Origin: Morella rubra
Taxonomy: Eukaryota; Streptophyta; Magnoliopsida; Fagales; Myricaceae
NCBI GenBank assembly: GCA_003952965.2
Contig: CM025849.1
Coordinates: 16,026,493 to 16,090,492, forward strand
Length of the DNA: 64,000 nt
Reading direction: 5' to 3'
In this document: positions 47,109-60,561 of the stretch, one piece after another
Layout of the letters: every line of letters starts with the position of its first letter
How positions within the stretch are numbered: position 1 is the first letter of the stretch
Notes under the pieces: model-generated
The model's database searches: none
What the model was told of the DNA's origin: nothing
Seen by the model: the letters and a program-made list of their open reading frames with translations, nothing else
Translations under genes and position numbers: made by a program

Positions 47109-47460
47109 GGATCTCGGTCAACTGGTATGACATTAAGAGAACATTCTTGTCCTTTGAATCCAGAGAATCTTGGAAGTACTAACGGTCATCGATACCGAAT
47201 CCACCAATAAGTGGATAATGGTCGACCGGTAGACCTGAAATTTCCTGTAGACTTCAGAACTGCAAGTTTTTAAAAAGGGTCTATGAAAAGGATATCTCAA
47301 GGGTTTTAGAAGGCTGACAAATGTACTATTTTCAAGCTACAACATTTTCTAAGCCTTCTACTCATTTTCAAATGCTCTCTACACACATTCATCACTTTCA
47401 AGTTTTGTCTTAATGTGAGCTTTTAGAGATAGTTTACATTTTATCATCTACTATTCAAGA
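47109..47460. other. CACTA right flank; no gene seen
   Basis: The sequence includes gatctcggtcaactggtatg and gtcgaccggtagacctg, a mild inverted pattern. There is no open frame or recognised family. Confidence 0.35.
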
Positions 47461-47506
47461 GACTTTCTTATGGCTGCTATCAACATCCACAAAGTATAAA
47501 GGAAGA

Positions 47507-47806
47507 GTGTGTTCACTCGTGACTTTTGTATGGTTATATCACCAAAGGAATCGAAGGGACGGGCAACATGCATGGCAGGAGGCAACAGTTGACAATTTAG
47601 TTCCTCCAGTGTACGTGTGGCATGTTCGAGAGGGGCATGGTGGTGAGCCACTTGTTCATGGCTTAAAAAGTTACTATGGAAAGCTGCCAGCAGTGGTGGA
47701 ACTATTTGCTCAAGCTGGGGCAGATGTGGGTGATCATTATGCTGGTGTCATGAGAGAAGATGTTGCAGTTCCTGACTTAGATGATGAAAAGTTGGCTGTG
47801 TAATTC
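47507..47806 (+). pseudogene. Unrecognised gene fragment
   Basis: An open frame whose second half (from about VPPVYVWHV through KSYYGKLPAVVELFAQAGAD to DVAVPDLDDEKLAV) has ordinary protein composition, unlike its surroundings. In the other frame just upstream, 47470-47580 reads VFTRDFCMVISPKESKGRA. Two frames may therefore be parts of one older gene with a frameshift near 47590. I do not recognise the family with confidence. No upstream promoter or intron is convincing, and it is probably a truncated gene copy. Confidence 0.4.
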
Positions 47807-48081
47807 AGGGGACGCTGCCTACTCATATTATGAAGGAACTTAGCTTTATCAAATGCACTCACAGTGTCCCCAATGCACTTCTTCCATTGAAAAAAAAAAT
47901 GCACTTCGTCCATTTAAATTTTGGATCTTTGAGTACATAAGGTGAATATTCATAGATTTGCAGGACTTGTGCGTTGCTCCTATCTGGTAGATTAGTAGTC
48001 TTGGGAGTAGACACTGTCTCTTGGAGGAAAAAGGTTAAGGTTTTGTATATACTGCTTTTTTCCTTTTTTTCTCCAATCAAT

Positions 48082-48114
<33 letters not shown>

Positions 48115-48360
48115 TATATCTAAACGACGAGTTCCTCTCTCCCCAAGACTAATTTTGAGTAAGCAGAGCAGGGTTTGATCTCTTACCTCTTTGATGATAC
48201 AAACAGATTTTGCCTACTTAACTGGATGACACTTGCTCTCTTTTTCACTTCACTTTCATTTCTTAATAAAATTTGGTTTGCGGACTTGTTTCATTTTGGA
48301 CGTTGATGATACCGAAATTGAATCAGCCCAAATTACTCTTGGTTGGATAGACATGATCAT
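47807..48360. other. Intergenic with (CT)n(TA)n microsatellite
   Basis: A CT run followed by a TA run at about 48083-48116. Nothing else is recognised. Confidence 0.5.
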
Positions 48361-48369
48361 ATTCTCATA

Positions 48370-48960
48370 AAGCCTAAACGATAACAATTAGCCCATGTCA
48401 TGTTAAGCCTAGGAGAAGAGCTCATGACACGTGTCATAAGTGGTTATATAACAAATTTATAACGTCCAACGACTCCACGATCTCAACGTTTCTGCCACCA
48501 AAGCACGTACCCGCCAAGAGGAGTGTGAGGAGCAAATTTCGAGAAACAACGTTACGGGAATAGAATTCCTGCCAAGAAGGAAACGTGGGAATGTGGGGAA
48601 GACACTATAAAAGCAGAAAGTCACGAAAAATCAAGGTAAGTGATTCCAAAAGATTGAGAGTAGTAATATTAAGATATTTAGAATACTGACTAAAGCATTG
48701 GAGGTGTCTTATCCTGGTATCTGGACTCATCTTTGTTGTTTTGCAGAAAGTAAATACGTGAAGTTCAATGTGTATTTACTCTAAGGTATTGACTATAAAT
48801 CAACTTATTCATCAAACGTATCGACTTGCAGTTTTCGTAACGTCTTAAACAATGCGAACAGAACACCAAAATCAAGAAGAAATTGGGATTCAAGTCTCCA
48901 GGAGAGACGAATCCAATCATTTAGCAATTTTTTAATGGAGGTTTCGAAACAGTCGTCTTT
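48370..48960 (+). repeat. Old Ty3/gypsy LTR fragment
   Basis: The phrase cactataaaagcagaaag (48603), followed downstream by atactgactaaagcattgga and ggtgtcttatcctggtatc, then ctttgttgttttgcag, is the promoter and R/U5 signature common in plant gypsy LTRs. The ends and target duplication were not found. Confidence 0.5.
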
Positions 48961-51640
48961 GGCTTACAATGGATTGGGCTTTTTTTATTTATTTTTTGGG
49001 TATCGATTGTAAGTGCACATGTTTCTCACTTTATCGGTCGAAGTTCAAATCTCTTTTATTTAAAGTAGTGTTTAGAGTGTGGACAGATTCAAAGTCTTGA
49101 AATGATTTATGTACACTCGACTTTTATTTCAGTGTACCTTGCTTATAGTTTTTCTCTCTGTTAAAACAGTCTAAATGTGTCTTGAAACAATATCATTTTG
49201 AGAAATTTTGAATGGGTAAAAAAATGAAATAATTTTTTATAATAAATAGTATAGATTTTCTTAGAATTAATAAAAAAGTTATGTAAAAATGTAATTGAGT
49301 TTGTAAAAGTTTGTTAGAATTTGTAAAAATGTATTATAATGGGTGAAAAAAAATAATTATATTAATTATCTAAATAACGGAGAAAAAAAATGTCTATCAA
49401 AATTGACGGATTATGTGAAAAATGGCTGTGGCTCTTGCTGCTCAACCAAGCAGATGACGCCTTCATGAGGCGGAGCCAGGAGCAACAGTGGAGAAACTGG
49501 TGGTAGCATCATAATTCGGTACAAATCAGAATTTTCTATAATTTTTTGAAACTACTAGAAAGAAAGAAAAAAATAAATATACATTAGGATAAGAAATTAT
49601 AAAGTATTATGATTTTTTATTTTTTAATTTTATTGACATTCATACTAGAAAAACAATGAATACAGATAATTACTGGAATTTTTTTCTTATTATATTCATA
49701 GCCGCGACACCTGATTTAAAAGGTCAAACGTGTTAGGTAAGGAAATATCACTGGAGGTGCTTGGACGAAATAGAAATATTGGCGGAGCATTTAATACACC
49801 CTAAAAATGTCGCCACTAAAACTAGACAAGAAAGTTGAAACCAAACGAAGCGACGTCATTCTCGAAATCACGGAAACTCAGACCGATTTCCGGTGCTTGG
49901 TAGTTGTACTATTCCTATTAGATTCCAAGACAGTCCAGGTAAGTTCCGAGCCACGTAATCTGACAGGTCGGAGAGAGAAAAAAAAGAGAGAGAGTTCCGA
50001 TTTTTGGTTTTGGTTGGTGGACATGGTGGGCTCAGAACTACGAACTGCTCACCACCATCGTCTTCCAATCGGTGGCGGATCCGAAGCGTTAGGGGGAGTA
50101 AAGTTGAAAAATATTTACTTCTTTTTAGGAATATTTGAATGTAAAAAAAAATTACAACTAAACATCTAAAATCTCAAAAAATTTAATACTACATTCAATA
50201 CAATTTTTATACAAGCTCTAATACTTTTTAAAAAATATACCATCAAATCATTCTGCAAGTTTATCACTCAACAATTATACAAAAAGTAATATAAATGTTT
50301 AGTTTGGATTGAAATTAACAACTAAATGAGGAAAAAAATTGAGATCAAAAGAGATTTGAAGTTAAAAAGAAATAATGAACTTACATAAACCAAACAGAGT
50401 TAAAAAAAAAAAAAATTAAGTTAAAGTTGTCATATGTATAGACGCAAAAGAAACTTGGATGGTTAAGTGATTTCTTTATATTAACTTTTTCAAAGGTGCG
50501 GTAAAATAGATAGATTTTTTCTTTTAAAAAAAAGTGAAATTGAGAAAAATAAAAAATAAAAAAAAAACCACTATTTAGGTCATGAAATAAATTGCATCTC
50601 TCGATGAAATTTTAATTCCATTAACATTTGTTGTTATTATAAAAGATACTTTAATTCATTTATTATTTATTGTCATTTAAAGAGGAATGATTTTTAAAGC
50701 ATTAAATTTATCTCATTAATTTTGAGGGATAAATGGAATTTAAATGGATAAAAAAGATAGTATTTCTAGCGTTGCAAAAGAGATTTTTTCAAAATATTTA
50801 GAGAGGCAAAATGATATTTGAAGGTGTAAAATTGGGTTAAGATAATATGTTTAGCTTAAAAATGTTTTAAAGGAAAAAAAAATTTTAAATCGCCCCTGCA
50901 CCTATCCTCATCGATACAAGACACTACTCTCGTTTATCGGCATTTTTCTTCTAGAATAGTAGGCAATAATTCACACATGCGTCTATACGAGTATGTAAAC
51001 TTTCTTCGACTTTTAACTTTTTACGTCTGACAAGCTTAACAGTTGACTTTTCTAGACAATAATTCACGCATGTGTGTTTAGGATTATGTTAAAAATAGTT
51101 GACACTTTCTTGTACTTTGATTTTCTACGGCCGAGAAGTTTAACGATTGACTTCTTTAAACTTGATCTTTTCAGTATGTAGTTGACTTTATCAACTTATA
51201 TCACACATATTTTGTCAATAGAGCCTTTCTGTATTATGGATTAATTTAAAATTTAAAATTTTAATTCCCTCAACCTAAATACATATTCAAATTAATATTG
51301 ATAAATCAGTAACTTTTGTAAAAGTTGGATTTTTATGAAATGACTAGTTTTCAGATTTAAGAACAAGCATCCTCTGAATATATGCAATAACTTTGAGAGT
51401 TTTAAACAATAATGTATCTTAGAAATGAAGTGACTTTATGAACATGTAATAGTAGCAAGTGAATTTAGAAAATTTTGCAAGAGTTATATCATTGTTTCTG
51501 GAGCATCCCCAAATTTTGCTTGTCCTGTTTTGGCAGTAGAGATCATTTCAATTTTTTTTTTCCAACCTTATAATTTCAACTCCGTTCTTATTTGAAGACT
51601 AAGACTTCGAAGATAAGATATAGTCAAATTCAATTCATTG
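48961..51640. other. AT-rich intergenic region, no gene
   Basis: A short phrase at about 50070 (ggtggcggatccgaa) looks like an eroded hAT-MITE end. The open frame at 49807-50169 has no recognisable domain. Confidence 0.4.
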
Positions 51641-52510
51641 AACCTGGGCATATAATCAAGTAGTGAAATCACGAGAATTAAGACAATTCAAGAAGAAGGT
51701 GAATTGGGTTATAAAAATTTGTCAAAAGCTTAACCAAAAGACTAAGTGCATGTTCATTTTCACAATTTTTCTAGAATACAAATGTATTCAAAAATCAATT
51801 TCAAAATCTTAAAATTTATAAACAAAATACTTAAACAATTCAACAATTTTTACACAAACTCCAATACCTTTTAAAAAAATTATAAAAATCTTCTCTCTCT
51901 ATACTTTTTACCTAACTCCAACACTTTTTTATTAAACAATTACATCAAATAATCTCTCTACACCTTTTTATAAACTCCAATAAAAATTAAATATCTTTAA
52001 AACTTTTCACTAACATTTACACAAAAACCTATAAAACTCTAATCTACATAAATATTCATAATTCTATCAAAATCCCTATAATTTTTTTACAAAATGAACA
52101 CTTCCCAAGTTCTCAAACAAACCAAACAAGTAAATATAAATTGAGTAGGGTTAGAGAGAACAAATGCTTGGATTTTTAGCTGGTTCGGTAACTTTGCCTA
52201 TATCAACCCTTCAAGCTCCTTTATCAAGCTTTGAGGCTTTCCACTATCTACACCTTCTAGCCAAGATAATAGCTTTTACACGAATCTCTAGAACAAATTT
52301 CGAAGCTTCAACTCCTTTGCGGATATACTCTCACTAAAGCTTACAAGAGTGTTCACACTCTCCTTTCACTTGTAGAGGAGTTGAATATCCAAGTAACCCT
52401 CTCATAGCAGACATGAATACAATTAAAATCCTATTTCAAAATCACTAAGTACAATATTTGTAGACAAGTTTTCACCAATGAATAAAACATAATACAAGCG
52501 TAAAATAGTT
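51641..52510. repeat. Possible copia-LTR-like remnant
   Basis: aagaaggtgaattgggttat (51693) and cggtaactttgcctatatca (52185), followed by ccttctagccaagataatag, resemble phrases of SIRE-type copia LTRs and leaders. Boundaries are unclear. Confidence 0.35.
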
Positions 52511-53555
52511 AGGAAAAAATCATAATACGCCTCATATTTATAAGGAAAATCAAAGTGCCCCATCAAGTTCTAATTTGTCTAATTACCCTGGCTCAAGTTG
52601 CAAAAAAAGTCAACTGTCGTCCGCAATTCAATTTGGCTATTAAACTAGACCGAAAATAATTGAAATGTCTATCCAAGATAAAATTACTAAACATTTGAGA
52701 AATACAGAAAAATTAAAAATTAATATATAATAACAAATTAAAACGTTAAATATTTTATAATTTTATTATTAATTTTTTATTCATATGTTAGCAACATCGC
52801 AACCTCGTTAGGACTGAAACATTTTTCGACTGGGAGAGGCCACGGCCCCCCTGAGTTTGTCCCTAGTGGGGTGCTCTCTCGAGACTTGTTGGTTAACCCA
52901 AAAAAACTCCCCGTGGACTGGTTGAAGGCACTGATGTCTTACACGCAACATACGTCTCCCCTACAGCAACCATGGACTGCACCTAACTCTCTTTGTCCGA
53001 CTAATGAGGATATCTGCAACCCCCTTGATACGGCACATTACTTCTAATACAACGGTTATTGTCTTTCGGATTAAGATTCCCACCTAAAAAGTGAGCATTT
53101 GCCGCGTGAGAGAGGCTACACATCTCAATAACTTGGACCCAAAGTCTACATATCCTACCAGTTTCATTTCAAAGCCCTTGCGGTTCCCGTAATCGCGAAA
53201 GCAATTTATATTTCTGAACTCTCTCTGCAAGCAATCGAAAAGAACAACCATGAGAAGTGAAAGTGTACAAGGAGCACTCTAAGGGCCAGGCCAATGCAGA
53301 AAAACAAAAAGGGACAAATGGAGAACGTTAAAGTGAAGAAAAGAGAAGAGGAAAGTGCAGTGGGACTGAAAAGTTAACCACAAAATTGAATTTGAAAAAC
53401 AAAAGAGCAAAAAAGAACCCGTTATCATTCTCTCTCCGATCTCTGAGGCTTTAGAAGTTTTGCACTCCACCTTTACTTGGCAGCCAAGTCCGTTCGCATC
53501 AAACACGATAAAACCCCCAGCCACTGCAGACTCTGTTTTTCATAGACACAGCAGA
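52511..53555. other. Upstream region of the carboxypeptidase gene
   Basis: A GC-richer piece at 52790-53200 differs from its AT-rich surroundings but has no supported open frame. The stretch 53405-53555 is a pyrimidine-rich probable 5' UTR. Confidence 0.4.
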
Positions 53556-56135
53556 ATGGAAGCAACTCTGTCTTCTCTCTCTCTCTCTCTTCTCTTGCTT
53601 TTCCTCACTTCAGTACCGTTCTCGTCTGCGACAAATCCCGACAACCACTTTCACTTATCTTCAACTGCCCGATTTCCAAAGCTGCAAGCAGAAAAGCTCA
53701 TAAGAGGCCTCAACCTGTTCCCTAAAGAATCCATTAACACTGCAGCCCATGACCCTTTATTTGTCGCACCCAAGATTGTTGAGAAACGTTTTCATTTCCC
53801 TCATCTTGATTACTCTGGCCCTTCAGTTCAAGAGCTCGGTCACCATGCTGGTTACTATCGGCTTCCTCATTCTAAAGGAGCAAGGTAGGCCTAAAATTGT
53901 TGAGCATAGGTTTAGTTCTTTGGTTCAATTATACATATCAATGTTCAAAATCGAAAAAAGCTCAGTGAATGAGGAAGTTGATGTTAGTCTACAATTTTTT
54001 GTTTTTTCCTTTATAGTTTGAGCTATCGATTTGAACTTTCTACCGTCCATCACTTGCAGGTTGTTCTACTTGTTCTTTGAATCACGGAACAGCAGAAATG
54101 ACCCTGTTGTCATATGGCTGACTGGAGGACCAGGGTGCAGTAGCGAACTGGCTTTGTTCTATGAAAATGGTCCTTTTCAAATTTCAAAGAACTTGTCTCT
54201 TCAATGGAATGATTATGGCTGGGACAAGGTATTATAACATATAGATCAAATTGAGCTTTAAAAGTAACAGAGTAGTATATTCTAAAAGGGTCTGCATCGT
54301 AAGGTACATATATAAAGTTAGTATTCACCCAGATAAACCCACTGCTCTTGTACCTTTTTTTTTTTTTCTACGTCACTGCACTTGTACTTACTTTCTCCAA
54401 GATGGTAGGCTTAAAATCTCTTTAAATGCTTCGTTCCTTTGCAATCAATACCATTTTTGCTGTCGTTGTTCGCAGGCATCAAACCTTCTGTATGTTGACC
54501 AGCCTGTTGGAACCGGCTTCAGTTACACAACTGACGAGCAGGATATCCGCCATGATGAAGAGGGCGTTAGCAATGATTTGTATGACTTTTTGCAGGTCTG
54601 CTTGCTTTTCCTCCTGTGTTTAGGTGCATAAAATCATATCCCTATTGCTTGGGACTGGGAGTTGTGAGAGGATAGGATTCACCAGCTTTTCTTCATAATG
54701 TCAGGCATTTTTCGCGGAGCATCCTCAGTTTGCAAAGAATAACTTCTACATAACAGGAGAATCATATGCAGGGCACTACATTCCAGCGTTTGCTGCTCGG
54801 GTTCACCAAGGAAACAAAGCCAAGGAAGGAATTCATATAAACCTAAAGGCATTTATCAGATTTAACCCAACTCAACTTAATTTGGTTGCTTAATTTCTCT
54901 ATCTCGCCTTATCAGATATTTAAGTATTGGTTTTAACAGGGATTTGCTATGGGAAATGGGCTAACAAATCCAGAAATCCAATACAAAGCATACACTGATT
55001 ACGCACTGGACATGGGATTAGTTAATAGATCTGAGTATGACAGAATTAACAAGATGCTTCCAGCATGTGAACAGGCGATCAAAAACTGTGGTAACTTGCT
55101 TATTCCTATTTTGCTTCATTGGTATAAAAATCATACGGTTCTCCAAGGTCTTTTACAAGGAAAATAGCCACTCAAGAAAGAAATTTATTTCTTCAACTCT
55201 TAGACTTACAAGTATTCTATCCTTGATCAATCGTTTGGAACTGCCTTGTCAGGCATTGCCGGCGGAGACGAATGTGTGACTTCCTATATTGTTTGTACCA
55301 ATATATTCAATGAGATCATGAGTAGTGCCGGAGACATTAATGTAAGCAGCACAAAACAACAACTCCTTCTCAGTTCTTGCACTTCCTACAATGATAAGAA
55401 ACCTGTTATTTCTTGATCCGCAGTACTATGATATCAGAAAGAAATGTGAGGGAGCCCTTTGTTACGACTTCTCAAACATGGAGAGGTTCCTGAACCAAAA
55501 GTCAGTTAGGGACGCCCTGGGAGTAGGGGAGATAGATTTCGTTTCATGCAGTAGTGAGGTCCATGAAGCCCTGCTGATGGACTGGATGAGGAATCTTGAA
55601 GTAGGTATTCCTGCTCTTCTGGAGGATGGAATCAAGGTTCTTGTGTATGCTGGGGAGTACGATCTCATATGCAACTGGCTTGGTAAGCAGCCTCGGGTCA
55701 ATGGAAGTTGGAACTCGTATATTTCATACACAACTGGACCTGTAAGTTCTTTCTTTTTGCTGAGGCTATATTCACTGGTTTCCTTCTCTCTGGGCAGGGA
55801 ATTCAAGGTGGGTTCATGCCATGGAATGGTCTGGACAGAAACAGTTTGGGGCATCCCCAACCGTTCCATTTTCAGTTGATGGTGCAGAAGCAGGATTGCT
55901 AAAGAACTATGGGCCTCTCACTTTCCTCAAGGTCTCTCTTCTCTCTCTCTCTCTCTCTTAGGGAATTCATATTCTTAAACGAGCAAAATTCCTTCCTTGT
56001 AACAACGTATAGGTCCATGATGCTGGTCACATGGTTCCAATGGATCAGTCAAAAGCTTCACTACAGATGCTCAGAAGCTGGATGCAAGGGAAACTTACCA
56101 TGACGGAGATAGATGATAGGGTTGCACCCAAGTGA
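53556..56135 (+). CDS. Serine carboxypeptidase-like protein (carboxypeptidase Y type, SCPL48/49-like)
   Basis: A nine-exon gene: 53556-53884, 54060-54228, 54476-54595, 54705-54848, 54940-55090, 55253-55341, 55424-55682, 55798-55931 and 56013-56135 (stop TGA), giving 505 residues with every junction in phase. The protein begins with a signal peptide (core [16 protein letters not shown]) and a pro-region. Then come the substrate-binding [10 protein letters not shown], the catalytic serine in [10 protein letters not shown] (exon 4), the catalytic aspartate in [10 protein letters not shown] (end of exon 7) and the catalytic histidine in [10 protein letters not shown] (exon 9). This is an alpha/beta-hydrolase that removes C-terminal residues from peptides, in the vacuole or secretory route by family precedent. 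All 8 introns end AG and 7 start GT; intron 4 (54849-54939) starts GC. Length and triad are normal, so it looks functional. Confidence 0.93.
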
Positions 56136-57048
56136 TGCCAGCATCCTGATCTTTTTGATCATGTATCAACATAATTAGAATATGCAGATGTGAAAAAATG
56201 TCCGGGCAGGACTGGTGATATCTTAGCCCACCTGTGACCTCAACATGCTTGTTCAACAACACTAATGCCGAAGAATGATTTATAACATACAATCTTTTTT
56301 TTTTTTATAAGTAGATTTATAACATACAATCAAACATACAAATGTCCGGAGAGATACACCTTTTCCATCATTTGATATTGATTCGGTCTAAAAGCACCAC
56401 AATATACAATATCGCTACAAATTTCATAGACCTACTAAACTACTTGACCAGGATAGTTTGATTTGTGAGATCATTAACTGGCTGCACAATTGAGAGCTTG
56501 GAAACTCAATATCATTAGGAAAACAGTCTATTTAAAGCAACTTGTAGTTGAAGCATTTTACAGAAATGACCTCCAGCAGAACACTCAGCTATAATTGAAT
56601 TAAGTACAGGGAACGATGGGTGATATCAAGTGATACGCCTTGGTACTCAAAGTCAAAGCCAGCTACGGAATCCAGTGTTCTGATTTTATGATCAGCACTA
56701 TAATTAATATGAAGACCGTACTTCATCAGAGGGGCAAAAGCTGAGGCTTTTCATTTATAGTGTAACTTATCACAGTTATACCTCAAACTTCAATTATCAT
56801 GCATTACAAACAGATAGGTACTCAAGGAACTGGCATTCAGTGTCATGCTACTTAACAACATAGCCACTAAAGGGAAAAGCTCTTTTTCAGTTGTTAATCA
56901 ACAGGGGAACAATCCAGTTTCAAGACCTCCAAACTAGGAGAATAAATGGAAGAGTTGATTTTGGAAGATCTCCTTCCAACAAAAATTCCATGGGGGTAAT
57001 TACAGAACCGTTCTAGAGAGACTACTATACAGTCAAACAGACTGAGTG
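56136..57048. other. Space between the tail-to-tail genes
   Basis: It probably contains the 3' UTRs of both neighbouring genes. A T run lies at 56297-56306. No supported gene is seen. Confidence 0.45.
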
Positions 57049-57415
57049 CTAGATAAAAGTCCAAGAAAGAACAATTAAGAACCAATTCGGTTTCCATACA
57101 AATCCCCTTAAAGACTCAATTGCCGGCTGAAACCCAGATCTCAAAGGAACAATAGATACTACTCGCAGATGTTGTGCGTTACCATTCTTTGGTTTGGACA
57201 ATGTCATTTTAAACATCTCTCCTTCCAGAATTCTATTAGCAGACGTAGCTGTATAAAACACCAAAAAGATCAGGACATTGTGTGATATACAGAGCAACTC
57301 AAGTACTCAGTTCATTCTTCCAGACAGTGAGGGTAACACCATTTCATTGCCAAGAAAATAAAGGACAGTTTACGTCACTATGACTCCTTAACTACTAACT
57401 ATGTAAGAGATAGCT

Positions 57416-57454
<39 letters not shown>

Positions 57455-58141
57455 GCACACAGAGAGAGGAGAAGAAACTACGTACCAGACAAAACAATTG
57501 AAACGAACACTTGTAATTTAACCTCAAAGATGGTAATGAAAATAATTATGCCTAGAAAGGAGGTTACCAGCAAAAGGATGAAGCTTGGCGAAGTCGAAGA
57601 ACTCATCAGCAGAGCACCCGAAGAGAACTTTGGCTGCCCTATCAAAGCATATTACCGTGAACACCTTTGTATCTGATGCTACTGATAACTATCAAATCAG
57701 CCAAACGAAACACATATTAGAACGGCCAAACAGGAAGTCCAATGCTAAGTTGAAAATACCCCCAATTCGAAATAAATGAAAAACTTTCTATGCAAACATT
57801 AATCCAGATATTGTGTTCTAAAAAACAAGCAGGAACCCTTTACTCATCGCAAATGCAATTCTGACTGAGAAGCTGAGACTCAACATTCTTTTTCGTGAGA
57901 AAGAACTTTCTCCGGAAACAAACAGGAAATCAGGGTGAGGGAGTTTACGTACAAGGACGCGGAAGAGGCGTTTGGAACCGGAGGAGCACGGGTTGAAGTT
58001 GTTGACGCAGCAGAATTTGCAGAGCGAAGTGGGGTTGTCAGGGAGAGGCCTCTCACAGACTGAGCAGACCCTGTAACAGAAGCTGGTGTGGTCTATAGCT
58101 AGCATGGCGCAAATTAACGTTGCTGGTTTGCCACTTTCCAT
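57049..58141 (-). CDS. RPA-like zinc-ribbon/OB-fold nucleic-acid-binding protein
   Basis: The minus-strand gene has exons 57953-58141, 57568-57688 and 57049-57248, joined by GT-AG introns in phase, about 169 residues. Exon 1 starts MESGKPATLICAMLAID and holds a four-cysteine zinc ribbon (CSVC then CKFC, about residues 26-44). Exon 2 gives beta-strand-rich VFTVICFDRAAKVLFG and ADEFFDFAKLHPFA. Exon 3 gives RILEGEMFKMTLSKPKNGNA and LRVVSIVPL. This is the layout of the C-terminal DNA-binding OB fold of replication protein A 70-kDa subunit, in a shorter stand-alone form known in plants as OB-fold-like proteins. The last residues after IESLRG look like read-through, so a further 3' exon below 57049 is possible. 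Role not proven. Confidence 0.65.
57416..57454. repeat. (GA)n microsatellite in an intron
   Basis: A pure GA run of almost 40 bases, within intron 2 of the OB-fold gene. Confidence 0.95.
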
Positions 58142-58159
58142 TGCTTCCTATAGGGTTTC

Positions 58160-60561
58160 TTAACCGGCCCCAAGGTGTTTGTTAAAATTCTCACTCAACA
58201 CAGGGAGCAGGCGGCCCCGAGTTAAAAAGGCGTCGCCAAATATGCTACCTCGTCGCTTCGGCCATAAAGTTCACAAATTTTGCTACCTATATGCGAACCT
58301 AATCATTAAATTACTCTTAAATCCCTTTTCTTCCCTTTTTATTTTTTTATTTTTTTGTTGTTGTTAATTATAATTTTCTCCTCAAATTACCATCCGATTC
58401 TCAAATATTCACAAACTTTAACTTGTTACAATTTACCTCATAAACTATACTTTTCATTGTGATTTCATCCCTTAATCGACGGGAGTCATTATGTCGAATA
58501 GTTTATATCTACTTAACAGACATGTAACATTCTCCTTATGTAAAAAGATAATTTTACCCTCGTTTGAGTTCCCTAGCCTTCTACAATGCTTCTTGCAATT
58601 TGTAGAGCAAAAAAAAAATTAATATGTAATTAACTGATATTTTTTTATTATTAAAAAGGCTTAAATAACACGCATGCCTTTGGGGTTTAAGGTTTTCTCA
58701 GAAATACCCTAGGGTAATTTTTGTTGTCCCACAACCCCTAAGGTATACCCATTTCCCCGTTTTATCCCTCCGACAATATTCTGTCTATTTCTTGACAGAA
58801 ATTGATGATGTGGACCAAGTGACCACATCACACCCAATTAAAAGAAGACACGTGTTCTGACTGTTGACTGGACCTATTTCATTTTCCACCTCCATAACCA
58901 CATCACTCCTGTCCATAACAGTTTACTGAAATGTCCTCCCATCCACATCACCTAAAATGAACTGACCATTAGGCAGACCCATGACCATTAACGATCCGAA
59001 AATCCCACGAACCTCTTTCCCCAACTTTTTCCCCCAAATCAGTTCTAGAACCCTAGATCATTGAAGATCCAACGGCAAGTGTCGCAGCGCTGCCCATGAT
59101 CCAAAAGCTACTTAATATTTGTTAAAACAACAAAGGAGTCCGTTATTCTTTCTCTGCGTGTGCTTTTGGTCACTTCCATGATCCAAAAGCTACTGTTTTT
59201 TATGCAATCTTTTCTTGATTGAGTATTTGCAGAGGAAGAAGAAGAAGAAGAAAAAATTTTGGAGGTGAAGTGTGGTAGGTGAGGAATTTTGTGGAGAAGT
59301 AGGAGAAAATTTTGCTGTAGAAATTTTTGTGTGGTTCTTCATTGCTGGTTTCTTGTTTAATTTATGGGAGAAATGCTATTTTGGTCCCTGTGATTTTCGA
59401 GAAAGTCAAATTAGTCCCTTATCAATTTGTTTCATCAAAGCAGTTCCTAATGTTTACATGCTTTCATATTAAGCCCTTCCATCCAAATCTGTTCGCTGAC
59501 TTAACGGTAAGTGCCAACCTAGTCTGCCACGTCACCTGCTTTGCCACCTCAGCACACCACGTCAGAACGAAAATGGCACCAATTGAAAGGATGAAAACGG
59601 CGCTGCTTGCATGCTTACAGGAATGGAGCCAATTGAAATGATGAAAACGGCAAAGCTTGCATGCTTACAGGAATAAAGGACAAAACGACAAACTTAGAAA
59701 AAAAAAAAAAAAAAAGGGGACAAAACGACAAAACAATGGTTGAGGTAAGTAATAAATGGCTCCAAATGAATTCCAAAAATGACGCCATTTGCATGCTTAC
59801 AGGAATAAAATGTTACAAAAGTCTGAACTGGGGCTTAAGGAACTAAACCTCGATGCTATAACCCCCTAACATTCCCGAGCCCTAGCACAATCCCTAATCA
59901 CCAAAATCTTCCAAATCTTCGAACCCTAACTTATCTACCTGGTAAAGAAATAAGTTGTGAGTGAAAGGTTAGAAGGAAGGTGCGAGATTGAAGTTCGAAT
60001 AGTCACTGAACTCAACAGATTTTACGATAAATATCTGCTATCTTTCTCGAACATTTTCGTCCTTTTGTTTTGCTATTTGTGCTTTCTATTTTGTCCTTTT
60101 GTTTGTTCCAATGCTTTTGTTTGTTCATGCTTTAGCTTTTGTACCTATTCGTTAAGTGCACTTAGTTTGACTAGCAGGTGTCGAATATTCTACCCATATG
60201 TTGGTGAAGTGGTCCAGTACTTTTGCTTTGTGTTTTGTTACTTTATAGCAGTGGGGTTTGTCCTGAAGTGATTATTAAAGTGTTTGGGTCGGTTTCAAGT
60301 AGAGATTAATATAGTACTGTAAATGCTCCTCTAGTTACCCACTGTCCTTAGAGTGGTCCTAGGTCTTTCTGCTTGTTTATTTGTTTGTATATAACTTTTG
60401 TGAAAACAAATTGGGTTGGTCTTGGATTTTTGCACGTGGGTGATAGAAACTGGTATTGCATATTGTACTATAAGTCCCTAAACTCCTACTGAAACTGATA
60501 TATGCACGTGGTACTATAAGTCTCATTTTTGCTGTACGTCTATACCTAAACTCCTACTGAA
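58160..60561. other. Intergenic and MULE leader sequence, no gene
   Basis: The segment 58660-58760 (cctttggggtttaaggtttt, then accctagggtaatttttgtt) and 59370-59470 (tattttggtccctgtgattt, then agtcccttatc) contain the 'value-of' style phrases common at transposon ends. A block with cttgcatgcttacaggaat recurs three times at about 59605, 59655 and 59790, next to an A run at 59698-59715. Short open frames here have no domain. Confidence 0.45.

Noticed and set aside
38645..47111. 3-bp target duplication for the CACTA element
   Set aside because: The flanks read TTT and GGA; no duplication is claimed.
55462..55869. 135-codon minus-strand frame
   Set aside because: It is a shadow of carboxypeptidase exons 7 and 8.
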